A DNA stretch of 64,000 nt from Kordiimonas laminariae (GCF_023008165.1 NZ_JAKQZA010000004.1:186001-250000); one strand, 5' to 3'; positions 7,293 to 17,363 are shown, counted from the stretch's first letter. Notes: generated by a model not told the origin, from the letters alone. Program-made: numbers and translations.

Positions 7293-9584
7293 ATGCTTCC
7301 TGCCATGACAGATGACCCATTTGCTCAGTTTAAGCTGACATTCTTCGAAGAATGTACAGAGCTGCTGACAGATATGGAGCAAAATCTGGGGCTTGTTGAA
7401 AGCGGCAGTTTTGACAATGAAACCCTGCATGCGATTTTCCGTGCTGTTCATTCCATTAAGGCTGGTGCGGATGCATTTTCCTTTAAGCGCATGGTTGCTT
7501 TTACGCACAGATTTGAGTTTTTGCTCGATTTGCTGCGGGAAGAAAAACTGGCGGTAGATGAGCCACTTGTTGATACACTTTTTAAAAGCTTTGATGTTCT
7601 TTCTGATCTTGTAAGTTTTGCGCAGAACGGAGAAGAACCTGATGCGGAATATGGACAGGATGCGCTTGCCGCAATTGAGGGTTACCTAAGCGGCGATGTT
7701 GGAAGCCAACCAGCGGCGGAAGCAACAACAGATAAACCCGTTGTCGAAGAAAAAACGGATCAGGCTGTCGTCGAAACAGCAGATGTTCAATCGAAAGAAG
7801 AGGGCATCAACCACTTCCGTATTGAATTTACACCTAAAGAAGCGATGTATCGGCACGCTAATGAGCCACTGCTTATTATTCGTGAGCTTATGGAACTTGG
7901 CGAAATTACGACGACTATCGATACAGAACGCCTTCCAGAACTTGCCAAGCTCGAACCTGAAGATGCCTATTTCAGTTGGGTGTTTGAGCTAAAGACCCGC
8001 TACGGTCGTGATGATGTCGATGAAGTATTTGAGTTCGTTATTGATGACTGTGATCTTACTATCGTTACCCTTGGTGATGATAATGAGGTTGTAAGCGTTG
8101 ATGTGAGCCCTGGGCACGCTGGTGACGACGACGATGATTTTGGTTTCTTTGTTGATGACGAAGCCCTGAAATCCGGCGTTGTAGATGCTAACCCGAAGCC
8201 TGTTGAAGAAGTTGTAGCCGAAACCAAGCCAGCTGAAGTTAAAGCGCCTGCTGCAGCTCCAGCCGCGACAACACCTGCTGCGCCAACTGGTCCTACAGCA
8301 AAAGCCGCTATGCCAAAAAGTGCTTCTATTCGTGTTGATGTGGATAGGGTCGACCGACTTGTAAACATGGTCGGTGAGCTTGTGATCACGCAGTCAATGC
8401 TTGCGCAGGAAGTCAATAATAGTGCGATGGACCAAAGCAGCAACGTAACGAACGGTATGGAAGAGCTTTCCATGCATATCCGTGAGTTGCAGGAAAATGT
8501 AATGTCTATTCGTATGCAGCCTGTAAAATCAGTGTTTGCGCGCATGCCCAGAATTGTTCGGGATGTTTCTAAAAAAGTTGGTAAGAAGGTCAAACTCATT
8601 ACAGAAGGTGAAACAACGGAAGTTGATAAAACTGTAATTGAGGAATTGGCTGATCCGCTTACACATATGATCCGTAACTCGCTTGATCATGGTCTAGAGA
8701 CACCAGAAGAGCGGCTTGCGGCAGGTAAGGGGGAAGAAGGTACAATTCGCCTCTCTGCTGAGCATCGTGGCGGCAGAATTGTGATTGAAATCACAGATGA
8801 TGGTCGCGGGATTAACCGTGAAAAGGTTCTTTCGCTCGCCAAGGAAAAAGGTGTCGTTGCCGAGGATGCATCTTTGAGCGACGAAGAAATCGATAATCTT
8901 ATCTTTGCTCCAGGCTTTTCCACGGCAGATGAGGTTACTGACCTTTCTGGCCGCGGTGTCGGTATGGATGTGGTGCGCAGAAATATTCAGGCACTGGGTG
9001 GCCGGGTTTCCGTAACCTCTACACCAGGCGTGGGCGCTCGTTTTCAGCTAACACTTCCACTGACGCTGGCTGTACTTGATGGCATGATCGTCGGTGCATC
9101 AGATGAAAAATATGTAATTCCAATCAATAATATTATTGAAACTGTACGGCCGCCTTCTAGCGACGTGGAAACACTCATTGATGGTAACAAGGTTATCCGC
9201 ATTCGTGGTGAATATATCCGTGTAGTTTCAGTGGCGCGTATGTTTGGTGATGTGAATGCGTCAAACGATCCGTCCAAAGGGTTGGTTGTGCTTGTAGAAG
9301 CAGATGGCGGTAAGGTGATTGGCCTTCATGTTGATATGCTCGCAGGTCAGCAACAGGTAGTGATTAAGTCTCTTGAAACCAATTACCGGGCCGTTAAAGG
9401 CATTGCTTCGGCAACAATTCTTGGTGATGGCAGTGTATGCCTCATTCTGGATATTGATGCGCTCGCCCGGATGGAAGTGCCAAAAATAAAGAAACCAGAG
9501 CTGATGGCAGACAGCTTCGTTCCTAAACAGACCGAACAAACAGAGATGCCATCCGCTGAACATTTAGAAGCAGTCACTGCTTAA
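7293..9584 (+). CDS. cheA: Chemotaxis histidine kinase CheA
   Basis: At 763 residues it has the full CheA order: an HPt domain with phosphorylated H53 (A-V-H-S-I-K-A-G), a CheY/CheB-docking-like domain about 170-265, an Ala/Pro linker about 300-330, the dimerisation helices (R-V-D-R-L-V-N-M-V-G-E-L), the ATPase domain with N box M-I-R-N-S-L-D-H-G and G-x-G-V-G-M-D-V, and a C-terminal CheW-like domain. It autophosphorylates at receptor arrays and passes phosphate to CheY and CheB. The start with AGGTG upstream is used; an internal ATG at 7305 is possible. It is followed closely by cheW. Confidence 0.95.
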   Translation: MLPAMTDDPFAQFKLTFFEECTELLTDMEQNLGLVESGSFDNETLHAIFRAVHSIKAGADAFSFKRMVAFTHRFEFLLDLLREEKLAVDEPLVDTLFKSFDVLSDLVSFAQNGEEPDAEYGQDALAAIEGYLSGDVGSQPAAEATTDKPVVEEKTDQAVVETADVQSKEEGINHFRIEFTPKEAMYRHANEPLLIIRELMELGEITTTIDTERLPELAKLEPEDAYFSWVFELKTRYGRDDVDEVFEFVIDDCDLTIVTLGDDNEVVSVDVSPGHAGDDDDDFGFFVDDEALKSGVVDANPKPVEEVVAETKPAEVKAPAAAPAATTPAAPTGPTAKAAMPKSASIRVDVDRVDRLVNMVGELVITQSMLAQEVNNSAMDQSSNVTNGMEELSMHIRELQENVMSIRMQPVKSVFARMPRIVRDVSKKVGKKVKLITEGETTEVDKTVIEELADPLTHMIRNSLDHGLETPEERLAAGKGEEGTIRLSAEHRGGRIVIEITDDGRGINREKVLSLAKEKGVVAEDASLSDEEIDNLIFAPGFSTADEVTDLSGRGVGMDVVRRNIQALGGRVSVTSTPGVGARFQLTLPLTLAVLDGMIVGASDEKYVIPINNIIETVRPPSSDVETLIDGNKVIRIRGEYIRVVSVARMFGDVNASNDPSKGLVVLVEADGGKVIGLHVDMLAGQQQVVIKSLETNYRAVKGIASATILGDGSVCLILDIDALARMEVPKIKKPELMADSFVPKQTEQTEMPSAEHLEAVTA

Positions 9585-9602
9585 AAGCAAAAGGAAGTCG
9601 AC

Positions 9603-10163
9603 ATGACAGATGATGTTGCTGAAGGACAGCAGGTACCGGCGGGTTTTGATCCCCGGCTGCTTGGTAAGGCACAGTCAGATGTGGATGAGCAGGATGTTCA
9701 GCGTGGAAAGCTCGTTCAATATGTTTCGTTTAAGGTAGACGATAGCGAATACGGCATTGATATTATGGCGGTTCGTGAAATTCAGGGGTGGGTAACTGTA
9801 ACTACTCTTCCTAACACCCCTGAGTATGTACGTGGGGTTCTTAACCTGCGTGGTACTATTGTTCCGATTTTTGATTTGAGATGCCGTTTCGGTAACGGCC
9901 TCACAGACGCTACTCCCCTTCATGTTGTGATTATTGTAGCTGTTGGAGAACGCATCATGGGCCTGCTCGTAGATGCTGTATCTGACATCTTAACCATCGG
10001 TACTGAAGAAATTCTTCCTGTCCCTGAGATTGAGGCACGCTCTGATCAGCGTTTCCTTAATGGGTTGATTACTGTTCAGGACCGTATGGTGGCGCTTCTT
10101 CAAATTGAGAAGCTTTTTGATATTGACGAGCTGGTTGCTCGCGTGGGTGCTGCTGCTGAATAG
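9603..10163 (+). CDS. cheW: Chemotaxis coupling protein CheW
   Basis: A 186-residue CheW domain linking receptors to CheA. The typical core is present: Y-G-I-D-I-x-x-V-R-E-I, then G-V-L-N-L-R-G-T-I-V-P-I-F-D-L-R, and G-L-L-V-D-A-V-S-D-I. About 35 extra hydrophilic residues precede the domain. AAGGAAG stands before the ATG, and the gap to cheA is only 18 bp, so it is in the same operon. Confidence 0.93.
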   Translation: MTDDVAEGQQVPAGFDPRLLGKAQSDVDEQDVQRGKLVQYVSFKVDDSEYGIDIMAVREIQGWVTVTTLPNTPEYVRGVLNLRGTIVPIFDLRCRFGNGLTDATPLHVVIIVAVGERIMGLLVDAVSDILTIGTEEILPVPEIEARSDQRFLNGLITVQDRMVALLQIEKLFDIDELVARVGAAAE

Positions 10164-10212
10164 CAGACCACGTGGAATAGACTTTAGATTTGTAAGCCCT
10201 TAGGAGGCAAAA

Positions 10213-13131
10213 ATGGCGGATATTAGTGTTTCAAATGTGGGCGAACAGGAAACTGGTAGTTTCCTAAGTTCTGCTTCAGCGAGAGCATGGTTGATTATGA
10301 TCGTGGCTTTTGTTGTGATTGCGGTAGCATTTACAACATTCAATGAGCAACTTGGTACGTTCGGTACGCTGGCAGTTATTGCTGGTGTTATTGGTACGGC
10401 AGCCTTTTTTGTAGGCGCTAGTGGCACTGGTTCATCTGGTGGCAACGCTTTACACCTTCGAGATATGGAAGGGCAGGTTAATGCGATTAAAAAATCGCAG
10501 GCTGTTATCGAATTTAACATGGACGGTACGATCATCACCGCCAATGAAAACTTCCTGAATGCAATGGGGTATAGCCTCTTTGAAGTTCAAGGTAAGCATC
10601 ACAGCATGTTTGCTGAACCAGCTTATGCGGCAAGCGCTGAGTATCGGGCATTTTGGGAAAAGCTAGGTCGTGGCGAGTTTGAAGCTGGTGAGTTTAAACG
10701 CCTTGGTAAAGGTGGGCGTGAAGTTTGGATTCAGGCGTCTTACAACCCGATTTTTGATGAAGAAGGTCGACCGTTCAAAGTTGTGAAATATGCAGTGGAT
10801 GTAACTGACCAGAAAAAGCAGTCTGCTGACTTCGAAGGTCAGATTGAGGCCATTGGCAAATCTCAGGCCGTTATCGAATTCAACATGGATGGAACAATCA
10901 TTACCGCCAATGATAACTTCCTTCAAACCATGGGCTATGCGCTTCACGAAATTCAGGGCCAACACCACAGAATGTTTGCCGACCCAATTCTGGCAGCAAG
11001 CCCAGAATATGCAGCTTTTTGGGAAGCTTTGAACCGAGGTGAATTTGCATCTGGTGAATATAAGCGCCTTGGTAAAGGTGCTAAGGAAGTATGGATTAAC
11101 GCTTCCTATAACCCGATTATGGATTTGAATGGTAATCCGTTCAAGGTTGTGAAATATGCATCAGATATCACAGCACAAAAGCTTCAGGCTGCGAAGGATG
11201 CATTTAATGCCCGTATTAAGGTGGCACTGGATAGCGCAACAACGAATGTGATGCTTGCCGATACTAACTTCAACATCTTCTACATGAATGAAAGCATGGT
11301 AGCGATGATGAAGAATGCAGAGGCGGACCTGAAGAAGGACCTGCCGAACTTCAACGCCGATACCCTTATTGGTACTAACATTGATGGCTTCCATAAAGAC
11401 CCGAGCCACCAACGCAGTTTGGTTGGGAAACTGGACCGAACCTATGAAACGCAGATTAAAGTTGGTGGCCGCACGTTTGATTTGATTGCTAACCCTGTAA
11501 TGGGCGAAGACGGTAATCGTATTGGTACATCTGTTGAATGGGCGGATATTACCGAACGATTGGCGCGTGAGTTACTTGAAAAGAAAGAAGCTGCTCAAAA
11601 CGCACAAATCAAGCAGGCGCTTGATAAAGTAACAGCGAATGTGATGGTAGCTGATGCTGAGATGGGCATCTCTTATATGAATGAGAGCATGCAATCGATG
11701 TTTAAGACGGCGGAAACTGATATTCGTCAGGTTCTACCAAGTTTTGATGCATCAAACCTTATTGGTCAGAACCCAGATATCTTCCACCAAAATCCTGCGC
11801 ACCAACGTGGTTTGATTACAAACCTAGCTGCAACGCACAGTACTGAAATCAGTGTTGGTAGCCGGAAATTTACGCTTATTGCGAACCCTGTTCATAATGC
11901 GGAAGGCGAACGTCTTGGTACAGTTGTGGAGTGGGGTGATGTTACAGCTGAACGTAATGTTGAAAGCGAAATTAACGCAGTGGTAGATGCTGCCGTTGCA
12001 GGTGATCTCTCGCAGCGCGTTGACCTGAACGGTAAAGATGGTTTCCTTCTGAATGTGTCGAAAGGTATCAACGAATTTGCTGAAACATGTGCACAAGGCC
12101 TTGGTGATGTTGCTCATATGCTTGAAGCAATGGCGATGGGTGATCTAACCAAACGTATTACCAATGAATATCATGGTACGTTTGACGAATTAAAGCGCAA
12201 TTCTAATGAAGCAGCTGAGAAGCTTTCAGAGGCATTGTCTCAAATTTCTGTTGGTGCTGATGAAGTTAGCAATGCATCAACAGAAATCGCATCTGGAAGT
12301 GCTGATCTATCTCAGCGTACCGAACAACAAGCTTCTTCACTCGAAGAAACAGCGGCTTCTATGGAAGAAATGGAAGGTGCGGTTAAAACCAACGCAGATA
12401 ATGCCAAAGAAGCTAACTCCCGCGGTCTTGCGGCTCGTGGTGTGGCTGAAAATGGCGGCGCTGTGGTTGATAAAGCCGTATCAGCGATGTCTCGCATCGA
12501 AGAATCTTCGCAGAAGATTTCTGATATTATCGGTGTGATTGATGAGATTGCTTTCCAGACTAACCTGCTTGCATTGAATGCAGCCGTTGAGGCGGCGAGA
12601 GCAGGGGATGCCGGTAAAGGCTTTGCTGTGGTGGCGTCTGAGGTTCGGGCTCTGGCTCAACGTTCTTCTGAGGCTGCGAAGGATATTAAGTCACTCATCG
12701 TGGATAGTAACACTCAAGTTAAGGACGGTGTGGAGCTGGTAAACGAGGCTGGTACACAGCTTCGCGAAATTGTGGACTCCATTAAAACGGTAACTGAACT
12801 TGTGTCAGAGATTGCTTCTGCAAACCAGGAACAAGCCACAGGTATTGCGGAAATCAACCGTGCCGTTGCTGAAATGGACGAAATGACCCAGCAGAACTCT
12901 GCTCTGGTAGAGGAAACAGCTGCTTCTGGTCGTTCGCTCGAGGAACAAGCAGAACTCATGCGTGAGCGCGTTTCATTCTTCAGAATTGATGGCATTGAGC
13001 AGCCGAAGATTGTTTCTCCGGTTTCAAGGCCAGCCCCAAGTCAGCCGGCACCAGTGAGGGCCGCTCCGGCACCTAAGCCAACGCCTGCGGCAGCAGCGCT
13101 GGATGATGACGATGATTGGGCTGAATTCTAA
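10213..13131 (+). CDS. Methyl-accepting chemotaxis protein with four PAS domains
   Basis: This 972-residue receptor has two closely spaced membrane helices (about 25-43 and 49-68) and essentially no periplasmic domain, so it should sense from the cytoplasm. Next come two near-identical BdlA-type PAS domains (about 87-200 and 209-322), a second pair of PAS domains of another type (about 335-450 and 466-580), HAMP-like helices about 590-690, and the methyl-accepting domain with the tip [16 protein letters not shown]. The C-terminus is a Pro/Ala linker and [10 protein letters not shown]-x-x-F tails dock CheR and CheB. Redox, oxygen or energy taxis is likely by family but no cofactor is provable. 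GGAGG precedes the ATG. Confidence 0.93.
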   Translation: MADISVSNVGEQETGSFLSSASARAWLIMIVAFVVIAVAFTTFNEQLGTFGTLAVIAGVIGTAAFFVGASGTGSSGGNALHLRDMEGQVNAIKKSQAVIEFNMDGTIITANENFLNAMGYSLFEVQGKHHSMFAEPAYAASAEYRAFWEKLGRGEFEAGEFKRLGKGGREVWIQASYNPIFDEEGRPFKVVKYAVDVTDQKKQSADFEGQIEAIGKSQAVIEFNMDGTIITANDNFLQTMGYALHEIQGQHHRMFADPILAASPEYAAFWEALNRGEFASGEYKRLGKGAKEVWINASYNPIMDLNGNPFKVVKYASDITAQKLQAAKDAFNARIKVALDSATTNVMLADTNFNIFYMNESMVAMMKNAEADLKKDLPNFNADTLIGTNIDGFHKDPSHQRSLVGKLDRTYETQIKVGGRTFDLIANPVMGEDGNRIGTSVEWADITERLARELLEKKEAAQNAQIKQALDKVTANVMVADAEMGISYMNESMQSMFKTAETDIRQVLPSFDASNLIGQNPDIFHQNPAHQRGLITNLAATHSTEISVGSRKFTLIANPVHNAEGERLGTVVEWGDVTAERNVESEINAVVDAAVAGDLSQRVDLNGKDGFLLNVSKGINEFAETCAQGLGDVAHMLEAMAMGDLTKRITNEYHGTFDELKRNSNEAAEKLSEALSQISVGADEVSNASTEIASGSADLSQRTEQQASSLEETAASMEEMEGAVKTNADNAKEANSRGLAARGVAENGGAVVDKAVSAMSRIEESSQKISDIIGVIDEIAFQTNLLALNAAVEAARAGDAGKGFAVVASEVRALAQRSSEAAKDIKSLIVDSNTQVKDGVELVNEAGTQLREIVDSIKTVTELVSEIASANQEQATGIAEINRAVAEMDEMTQQNSALVEETAASGRSLEEQAELMRERVSFFRIDGIEQPKIVSPVSRPAPSQPAPVRAAPAPKPTPAAAALDDDDDWAEF
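10471..11178 (+). repeat. Tandem duplication encoding PAS domains 1 and 2
   Basis: Two direct copies, 10471-10812 and 10837-11178, are offset by exactly 366 bp (122 codons) and remain clearly alike at DNA level, for example around GTTATCGAATT-AACATGGA. The similarity is strong enough to suggest a fairly recent duplication or ongoing gene conversion. Confidence 0.9.
11215..11952 (+). repeat. Tandem duplication encoding PAS domains 3 and 4
   Basis: A second pair, starting at 11215 and 11608, is offset by 393 bp (131 codons). It is more diverged than PAS1/PAS2 but keeps the same motifs, including N-V-M-[LV]-A-D, Y-M-N-E-S-M and L-I-A-N-P-V. The receptor therefore carries two independently duplicated sensor modules. 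Confidence 0.85.
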
Positions 13132-13157
13132 GAACTGTTTGATTTAGATTGAAGAAG

Positions 13158-13175
13158 AGCGGGGTACGCCCCGCT
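13158..13175 (+). terminator. Hairpin between the receptor gene and cheR
   Basis: A 7-bp GC-rich stem (13158-13164 with 13169-13175) closes on TACG. The following sequence has only a broken T-run (TTGCTTATTTT), so it may act as a partial terminator or mRNA stabiliser that lowers expression of cheR and the genes after it. Confidence 0.45.
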
Positions 13176-13195
13176 TGCTTATTTTGATGGGGTAG

Positions 13196-14059
13196 ATGGA
13201 ATTCATGACTAATCGCGAATTTACATTTCGAAAATCTGAATTTAATGCGCTGCGTGAAATTGTTTATGCGCGTACAGGAATTCACCTTAAAGAAACCAAA
13301 TTCGAAATGGTTTACAGCCGTCTGGCTCGTAGAATTCGCGCGCTTAAAATGCAGGATTTCGCTGAATATCTTGAATATATTAAAAGTCCGGAAGGTGATG
13401 CGGAAGCTGGTGATTTTGTTAATGCAATGACAACGAACCTAACGCGGTTTTTCCGTGAGGGTCATCATTTTCAGTATCTCCGCAATGATGTCATCAAGCC
13501 AAAAGTTGAAGGTGCAAGAAGAGGACTGTTTGACCGAAAGCTACGCATCTGGTCTGCTGGATGTTCTTCGGGCATGGAACCTTATTCAATTGCTATGACG
13601 GTGAAGGCTTCATTGCCATCCAATGAAAAGTGGGATGTAAAAATCCTCGCTACCGATATTGATACCAATATGTTGAATACTGGTAGAGCTGGGCTCTACC
13701 GCGACCGTGACTGTGAAAGTATCCCACCTAAGCTTCTAAAGCGGTTTGTAGATATTCAGCCGGACGGTAAAGGGCAGATGAATAGCGATCTGCGATCGTT
13801 GATTAGCTTTAAGTATCTTAATTTGATGGAAAGTTGGCCAATTAAGGGGCCATTTGATGCTATTTTTTGCCGGAATGTGATGATTTATTTTGACGTTCCC
13901 ACCCAACAGAAGCTTGTTACGCGTTATATGGATTTACTTGGGCCTGAAGGCTTGATTTTTGTTGGGCACGCGGAAGCTCTGGTTGCCAACCACCCCTCCC
14001 TAATTTCTGTTGGTCGATCCAGTTTCCGGGTAGCTGATGATTATAGGAAGAGCGCATAA
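13196..14059 (+). CDS. cheR: Chemotaxis protein methyltransferase CheR
   Basis: Up to 287 residues. An N-terminal helical receptor-binding domain (about 10-85) is followed by the SAM methyltransferase fold: I-W-S-A-G-C-S-S-G-M-E-P-Y-S is the SAM motif and F-C-R-N-V-M-I-Y-F-D the conserved late motif. The SAM motif has M where most CheRs have E (G-E-E-P-Y-S). It methylates glutamates of receptors, and the receptor W-A-E-F tail could tether it. Two starts are possible, ATG 13196 or ATG 13205; the second has GGA close before it. The stop overlaps the cheD start (TAATG). Confidence 0.93.
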   Translation: MEFMTNREFTFRKSEFNALREIVYARTGIHLKETKFEMVYSRLARRIRALKMQDFAEYLEYIKSPEGDAEAGDFVNAMTTNLTRFFREGHHFQYLRNDVIKPKVEGARRGLFDRKLRIWSAGCSSGMEPYSIAMTVKASLPSNEKWDVKILATDIDTNMLNTGRAGLYRDRDCESIPPKLLKRFVDIQPDGKGQMNSDLRSLISFKYLNLMESWPIKGPFDAIFCRNVMIYFDVPTQQKLVTRYMDLLGPEGLIFVGHAEALVANHPSLISVGRSSFRVADDYRKSA

Positions 14060-14694
14060 TGGCTGTAACAACAAACGAACGCAGGCTCGCTGCTAGAAAT
14101 CAGCCTGAAATTAAGCGATATTTTGATAGTAAATATAAGCATATGGTTGTGAAGCTCTTGCCGGGTGATCATTATGTTTCCGGTGAGCCCAGCGAAATGT
14201 TGGTGACCGTGTTGGGTAGCTGTGTTGCGGCATGCATTCGAGATCCTGAAACCGGTATTGGCGGTATGAACCATTTCATGCTGCCTGCTGGTGATGCGAA
14301 TAGCTGGAGTGCTCTTAACGCAGCCATGCGCTACGGCAACCATGCAATGGAAGTGCTTATCAACGAAATGATGCGGCTTGGCTGCCCGCGCGAGAGAATG
14401 GAAGTTAAAGTATTCGGGGGCGCAAATGTTATCGGTGCTGGTGGGGATGTAGGCCACCGGAATGCAACGTTTGTGGAAGAGTATTTGGCAAATGAAGGCT
14501 TCACGCCAGCGGCAGTGGATTTACGCGGCAGTTATGGGCGGCGTATTCATTATTTCCCGGCTACTGGAAAGGTGAAACGGCTTTTGCTCAGAAGAGCATC
14601 AGATCGTAAGGTCTTCTCAAGTGAAAGCAAATACCAACAAAATATGAAACCGTCGGAAGAATCTTCTGGTGGTGATATTGAGTTATTTGATTAG
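14059..14694 (+). CDS. cheD: Chemoreceptor glutamine deamidase CheD
   Basis: The 211-residue protein has the CheD catalytic pair C55 (V-L-G-S-C-V) and H72 (M-N-H-F-M-L-P), 17 residues apart as in the characterised enzyme. It deamidates receptor glutamines to methylatable glutamates. Start and stop overlap cheR and nearly touch cheB. The C-terminal extension after about residue 180 is not part of the fold and ends in D-I-E-L-F-D, very like the tail of the receptor-like protein at 15818-17014. CheD is known to interact with CheC or CheY in other bacteria, so a docking role is plausible. Confidence 0.93.
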   Translation: MAVTTNERRLAARNQPEIKRYFDSKYKHMVVKLLPGDHYVSGEPSEMLVTVLGSCVAACIRDPETGIGGMNHFMLPAGDANSWSALNAAMRYGNHAMEVLINEMMRLGCPRERMEVKVFGGANVIGAGGDVGHRNATFVEEYLANEGFTPAAVDLRGSYGRRIHYFPATGKVKRLLLRRASDRKVFSSESKYQQNMKPSEESSGGDIELFD

Positions 14695-14703
14695 AGATTT
14701 TGG

Positions 14704-15744
14704 ATGTCTGAGAAGAAAATAAGAGTATTGATTTGTGATGATTCCGCTCTCGTAAGGCAGATACTGAATAGTGTTTTTGAGAGTGATCCTCAGATTGAAG
14801 TGGTGGGAACTGCTTCTAATCCTTTGATTGCACGTCAAAAAATTAAACAACTCAACCCTGATGTGCTTACGCTCGATATTGAGATGCCAGAAATGGATGG
14901 TCTCACCTTCTTAGAGAAAATCATGACGCTTCGCCCGATGCCTGTTGTTATGATTTCTTCTCTAACACAGCAGGGAACCGCTCAAACCCTTCGTGCTTTG
15001 GAACTTGGCGTGTGTGATATTGTTGGTAAGCCAACAAGTGATCTTCAGACCAACTTCCAGACGATGAAGCATGAAATCATCACAAAGGTAAAGGCCGCGG
15101 CAACTGCACGTATTCGTCCTCCTATGGCAATGCGACGTGAAGAAAAAACGGCAAGTAAAGGCCGTTCCGCAGTTGAACTTATTGCTTTCGGCGCCTCAAC
15201 AGGCGGGGTTGTGGCATTAAAAGAAGTGTTACCTGAATTTCCGATCGATAGTCCGCCTATCGTTATTGTTCAGCATATGCCGGAAGCATACACTCCCGGG
15301 TTCGCTGAACGCCTTGATATTGCAGCCAGAGTGAACGTCGTTGAATCTGAAGACGGTATGGAACTTAAGCCCGGCTGTGCATATCTGGCGAATGGCGGAC
15401 AGCATATGAAAATCGTGAAGCGTGGCACGAAAATGTATATCGAACAGTGCGATACCGAAGCTGTTTCCGGGCACAGGCCAAGTGTTGATGTAACCTTTGA
15501 ATCCATTGCTGAAAATATTAAAGGCAAAGTGGTTGCTTCAATCCTTACAGGTATGGGCCGTGATGGTGCCCGAGGTATGCTTGCTCTTCGTAGAGCAGGG
15601 GCTCTGACCATTGGTCAATCCGAAGATACTTGCGTGGTGTATGGCATGCCGCGAGTGGCATTTGAAGTTGGCGGGGTGGAGAAGGTGCTACCCCTTTCCA
15701 AGATCGGGACAGAGGTTCAAAAAGCTTGCTGGCCAGGGGCTTAA
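14704..15744 (+). CDS. cheB: Receptor methylesterase/deamidase CheB
   Basis: A 346-residue two-domain protein: a receiver (D12-D13, phosphoacceptor D58, K109) joined by a linker (about 125-155) to the methylesterase domain with the triad S165 (G-A-S-T-G-G), H191 (V-Q-H-M-P) and D287 (G-M-G-R-D-G-A). CheA phosphorylates the receiver, which releases esterase activity on receptors. The gap from cheD is 9 bp. After cheB a 73-bp gap precedes the next gene. Confidence 0.95.
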   Translation: MSEKKIRVLICDDSALVRQILNSVFESDPQIEVVGTASNPLIARQKIKQLNPDVLTLDIEMPEMDGLTFLEKIMTLRPMPVVMISSLTQQGTAQTLRALELGVCDIVGKPTSDLQTNFQTMKHEIITKVKAAATARIRPPMAMRREEKTASKGRSAVELIAFGASTGGVVALKEVLPEFPIDSPPIVIVQHMPEAYTPGFAERLDIAARVNVVESEDGMELKPGCAYLANGGQHMKIVKRGTKMYIEQCDTEAVSGHRPSVDVTFESIAENIKGKVVASILTGMGRDGARGMLALRRAGALTIGQSEDTCVVYGMPRVAFEVGGVEKVLPLSKIGTEVQKACWPGA

Positions 15745-15817
15745 TTAATCTGGCTTTGTTAACCTTATGATAAGGCTAAGTTGTAAGTATAGAACAATAA
15801 TTTAAATCGGATACAAC

Positions 15818-17014
15818 ATGTCATCAATTAATAGCTTGGAAACACAACCAGTGCCTGAAGGCGTTTCAGCTAGCATTTCGGAAGGTAGATCTTTGGAGGC
15901 GTCTCTAAAGAAATGGTTGGAACTGCGCCATATTCTAGGCCGTAGTTATTCAACATTGGGTGGTGAAATTGATTTGGTTGCAGCGCTTGTTGCAACAAGC
16001 ACTGATGAACTTTCAGAGTTGTTTCATAATCTTGTAGGAAATGCTCAAAGCCAGAGCCAGAGTATGGAGCAGATTATTCATTCTGCTTCCCGTATCACAC
16101 TGGATAGCGAAGAACTCACTTTGCAGGAAGTTGTAGGCTTTCTGGAAGAGGTTTTCTCCGAAGGTATTATGAATGTGCTTGAGCTTGCACAAACGGCTAT
16201 GAGCCTTGTGTATGCGCTTGATGATGTTGTGATCGATGTAAATGAAGTTGTTAAAAACATCAAAGAGATCGAGCAGATCAACAAACAAACTAACCTTCTG
16301 GCCCTGAATGCGAAGATTGAAGCAACGCGGGCAGGCGAAGCAGGTAAAGGCTTTGGTGTTGTTGCCGATGAAGTGCGACAACTCTCTAAAGATATTAATA
16401 ATATGTCCACTACTCTGAGAACCAGAGTTGATGCGGTTCATAAGGGTATTGAGAACGGACACGAAAAGCTTCAATCCATTGCCAGCCTTGATATGAGCAG
16501 CAACCTTCAAGCTAAAGACCGTATTGAAGGTATGATGCATGCTCTTATTTCTCAGAATGAAGACTTTACCCGTCGTCTTGAACACTCAACAGAGCTTTCC
16601 AGGCAGCTGCAAAATGATATGTCGTCCGTTATTCAGAAGTTCCAGTTCCAGGATAGAGCACAACAGCAGCTTGATAGTATCAAGATTACAATGGGTGTTT
16701 TAAATGATATCACAGAAGACTTGGCCGTAGAGACCATTACGGAGAACAGCATTGAGGATGTTGAAAATACGTCTGAAAATATGCAGGGCTGGGTCGATAC
16801 AGTAATTAAAAAATGTACACTTGGAGAAGTGCGTCAGCGTTTTGTACAGGGTGTGTTGCTAAGTACTGATGGTAGTAATAAGATTGTTGAAATTTCAAAC
16901 GCATCCGATGATGATGACGAGATTGAGATGTTTGATGCTGCTTTAGGGGATATCAGTCAACCATCCGCTAGCTTAGATGATGAAGACGATGACGATAACA
17001 TTGAGCTATTTTAG
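15818..17014 (+). CDS. Soluble receptor-like chemotaxis protein with a CheZ-like D-x-x-x-Q motif
   Basis: This 398-residue protein has no membrane helix, no sensor domain and is mostly helical. Residues about 151-190 match the tip of the methyl-accepting domain ([17 protein letters not shown] then V-V-A-D-E-V-R). Residues 275-284 read [10 protein letters not shown], with D279-x-x-x-Q283 in the same spacing and context (F-Q-D-x-x-x-Q) as the catalytic pair of CheZ, the CheY-P phosphatase. The tail has two acidic-hydrophobic repeats, D4-E-I-E-M-F (364-372) and D4-N-I-E-L-F (390-398), like the CheY-binding end of CheZ. It may be a soluble receptor, a CheY-P phosphatase, or both. No cheZ or cheC is otherwise visible. 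Confidence 0.75.
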   Translation: MSSINSLETQPVPEGVSASISEGRSLEASLKKWLELRHILGRSYSTLGGEIDLVAALVATSTDELSELFHNLVGNAQSQSQSMEQIIHSASRITLDSEELTLQEVVGFLEEVFSEGIMNVLELAQTAMSLVYALDDVVIDVNEVVKNIKEIEQINKQTNLLALNAKIEATRAGEAGKGFGVVADEVRQLSKDINNMSTTLRTRVDAVHKGIENGHEKLQSIASLDMSSNLQAKDRIEGMMHALISQNEDFTRRLEHSTELSRQLQNDMSSVIQKFQFQDRAQQQLDSIKITMGVLNDITEDLAVETITENSIEDVENTSENMQGWVDTVIKKCTLGEVRQRFVQGVLLSTDGSNKIVEISNASDDDDEIEMFDAALGDISQPSASLDDEDDDDNIELF

Positions 17015-17031
17015 ATTGGGAGAAAGTCACG

Positions 17032-17331
17032 ATGGATTATAAAATTAATAATAACGGCGGTAGTGCAACGGTAGTTTTTTCTGGCGATATTACGTTTTCA
17101 GAAAATGTAAGTTTCCGCCAACTGTTGAAAGATATTGCTGAACAGCAAGTCGAGAGCTGTGTTTTTGATCTTTCTTCAGTAGATATGGTGGATTCCGCAG
17201 GCCTTGGTATGTTTTTGATTGCCCGCGAGCAAGCAGAAACAGCCGGGTGGAAGCTTTCCGTATCTGGTGCACAAGGCCATGTTGCAAGCATGTTAAAGCT
17301 TACAAAGCTATCTGATTTACTTGATGGTTAA
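17032..17331 (+). CDS. STAS-domain anti-sigma factor antagonist (RsbV/SpoIIAA-like)
   Basis: The 99 residues form one STAS domain with the canonical phosphoserine site S55 in V-D-S-A-G-L-G, far closer to the RsbV/SpoIIAA consensus than the first STAS protein of this cluster. In the partner-switch scheme it would be phosphorylated by the HATPase at 18577 and dephosphorylated by the PP2C at 17364. It follows the D-x-x-x-Q protein by 17 bp with GGGAGAAAG as ribosome site, so it belongs to the same transcript. Confidence 0.88.
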   Translation: MDYKINNNGGSATVVFSGDITFSENVSFRQLLKDIAEQQVESCVFDLSSVDMVDSAGLGMFLIAREQAETAGWKLSVSGAQGHVASMLKLTKLSDLLDG

Positions 17332-17363
17332 GCTTTTGGAATTTTGCAGCTTGGTAAGTGTGT

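Noticed and set aside
15762-15776. CCTTA-TGA-TAAGG dyad and TTAA-N7-ATAA before the receptor-like gene
   Set aside because: A five-base stem is too short for a terminator and the CtrA-like site has a mismatch.
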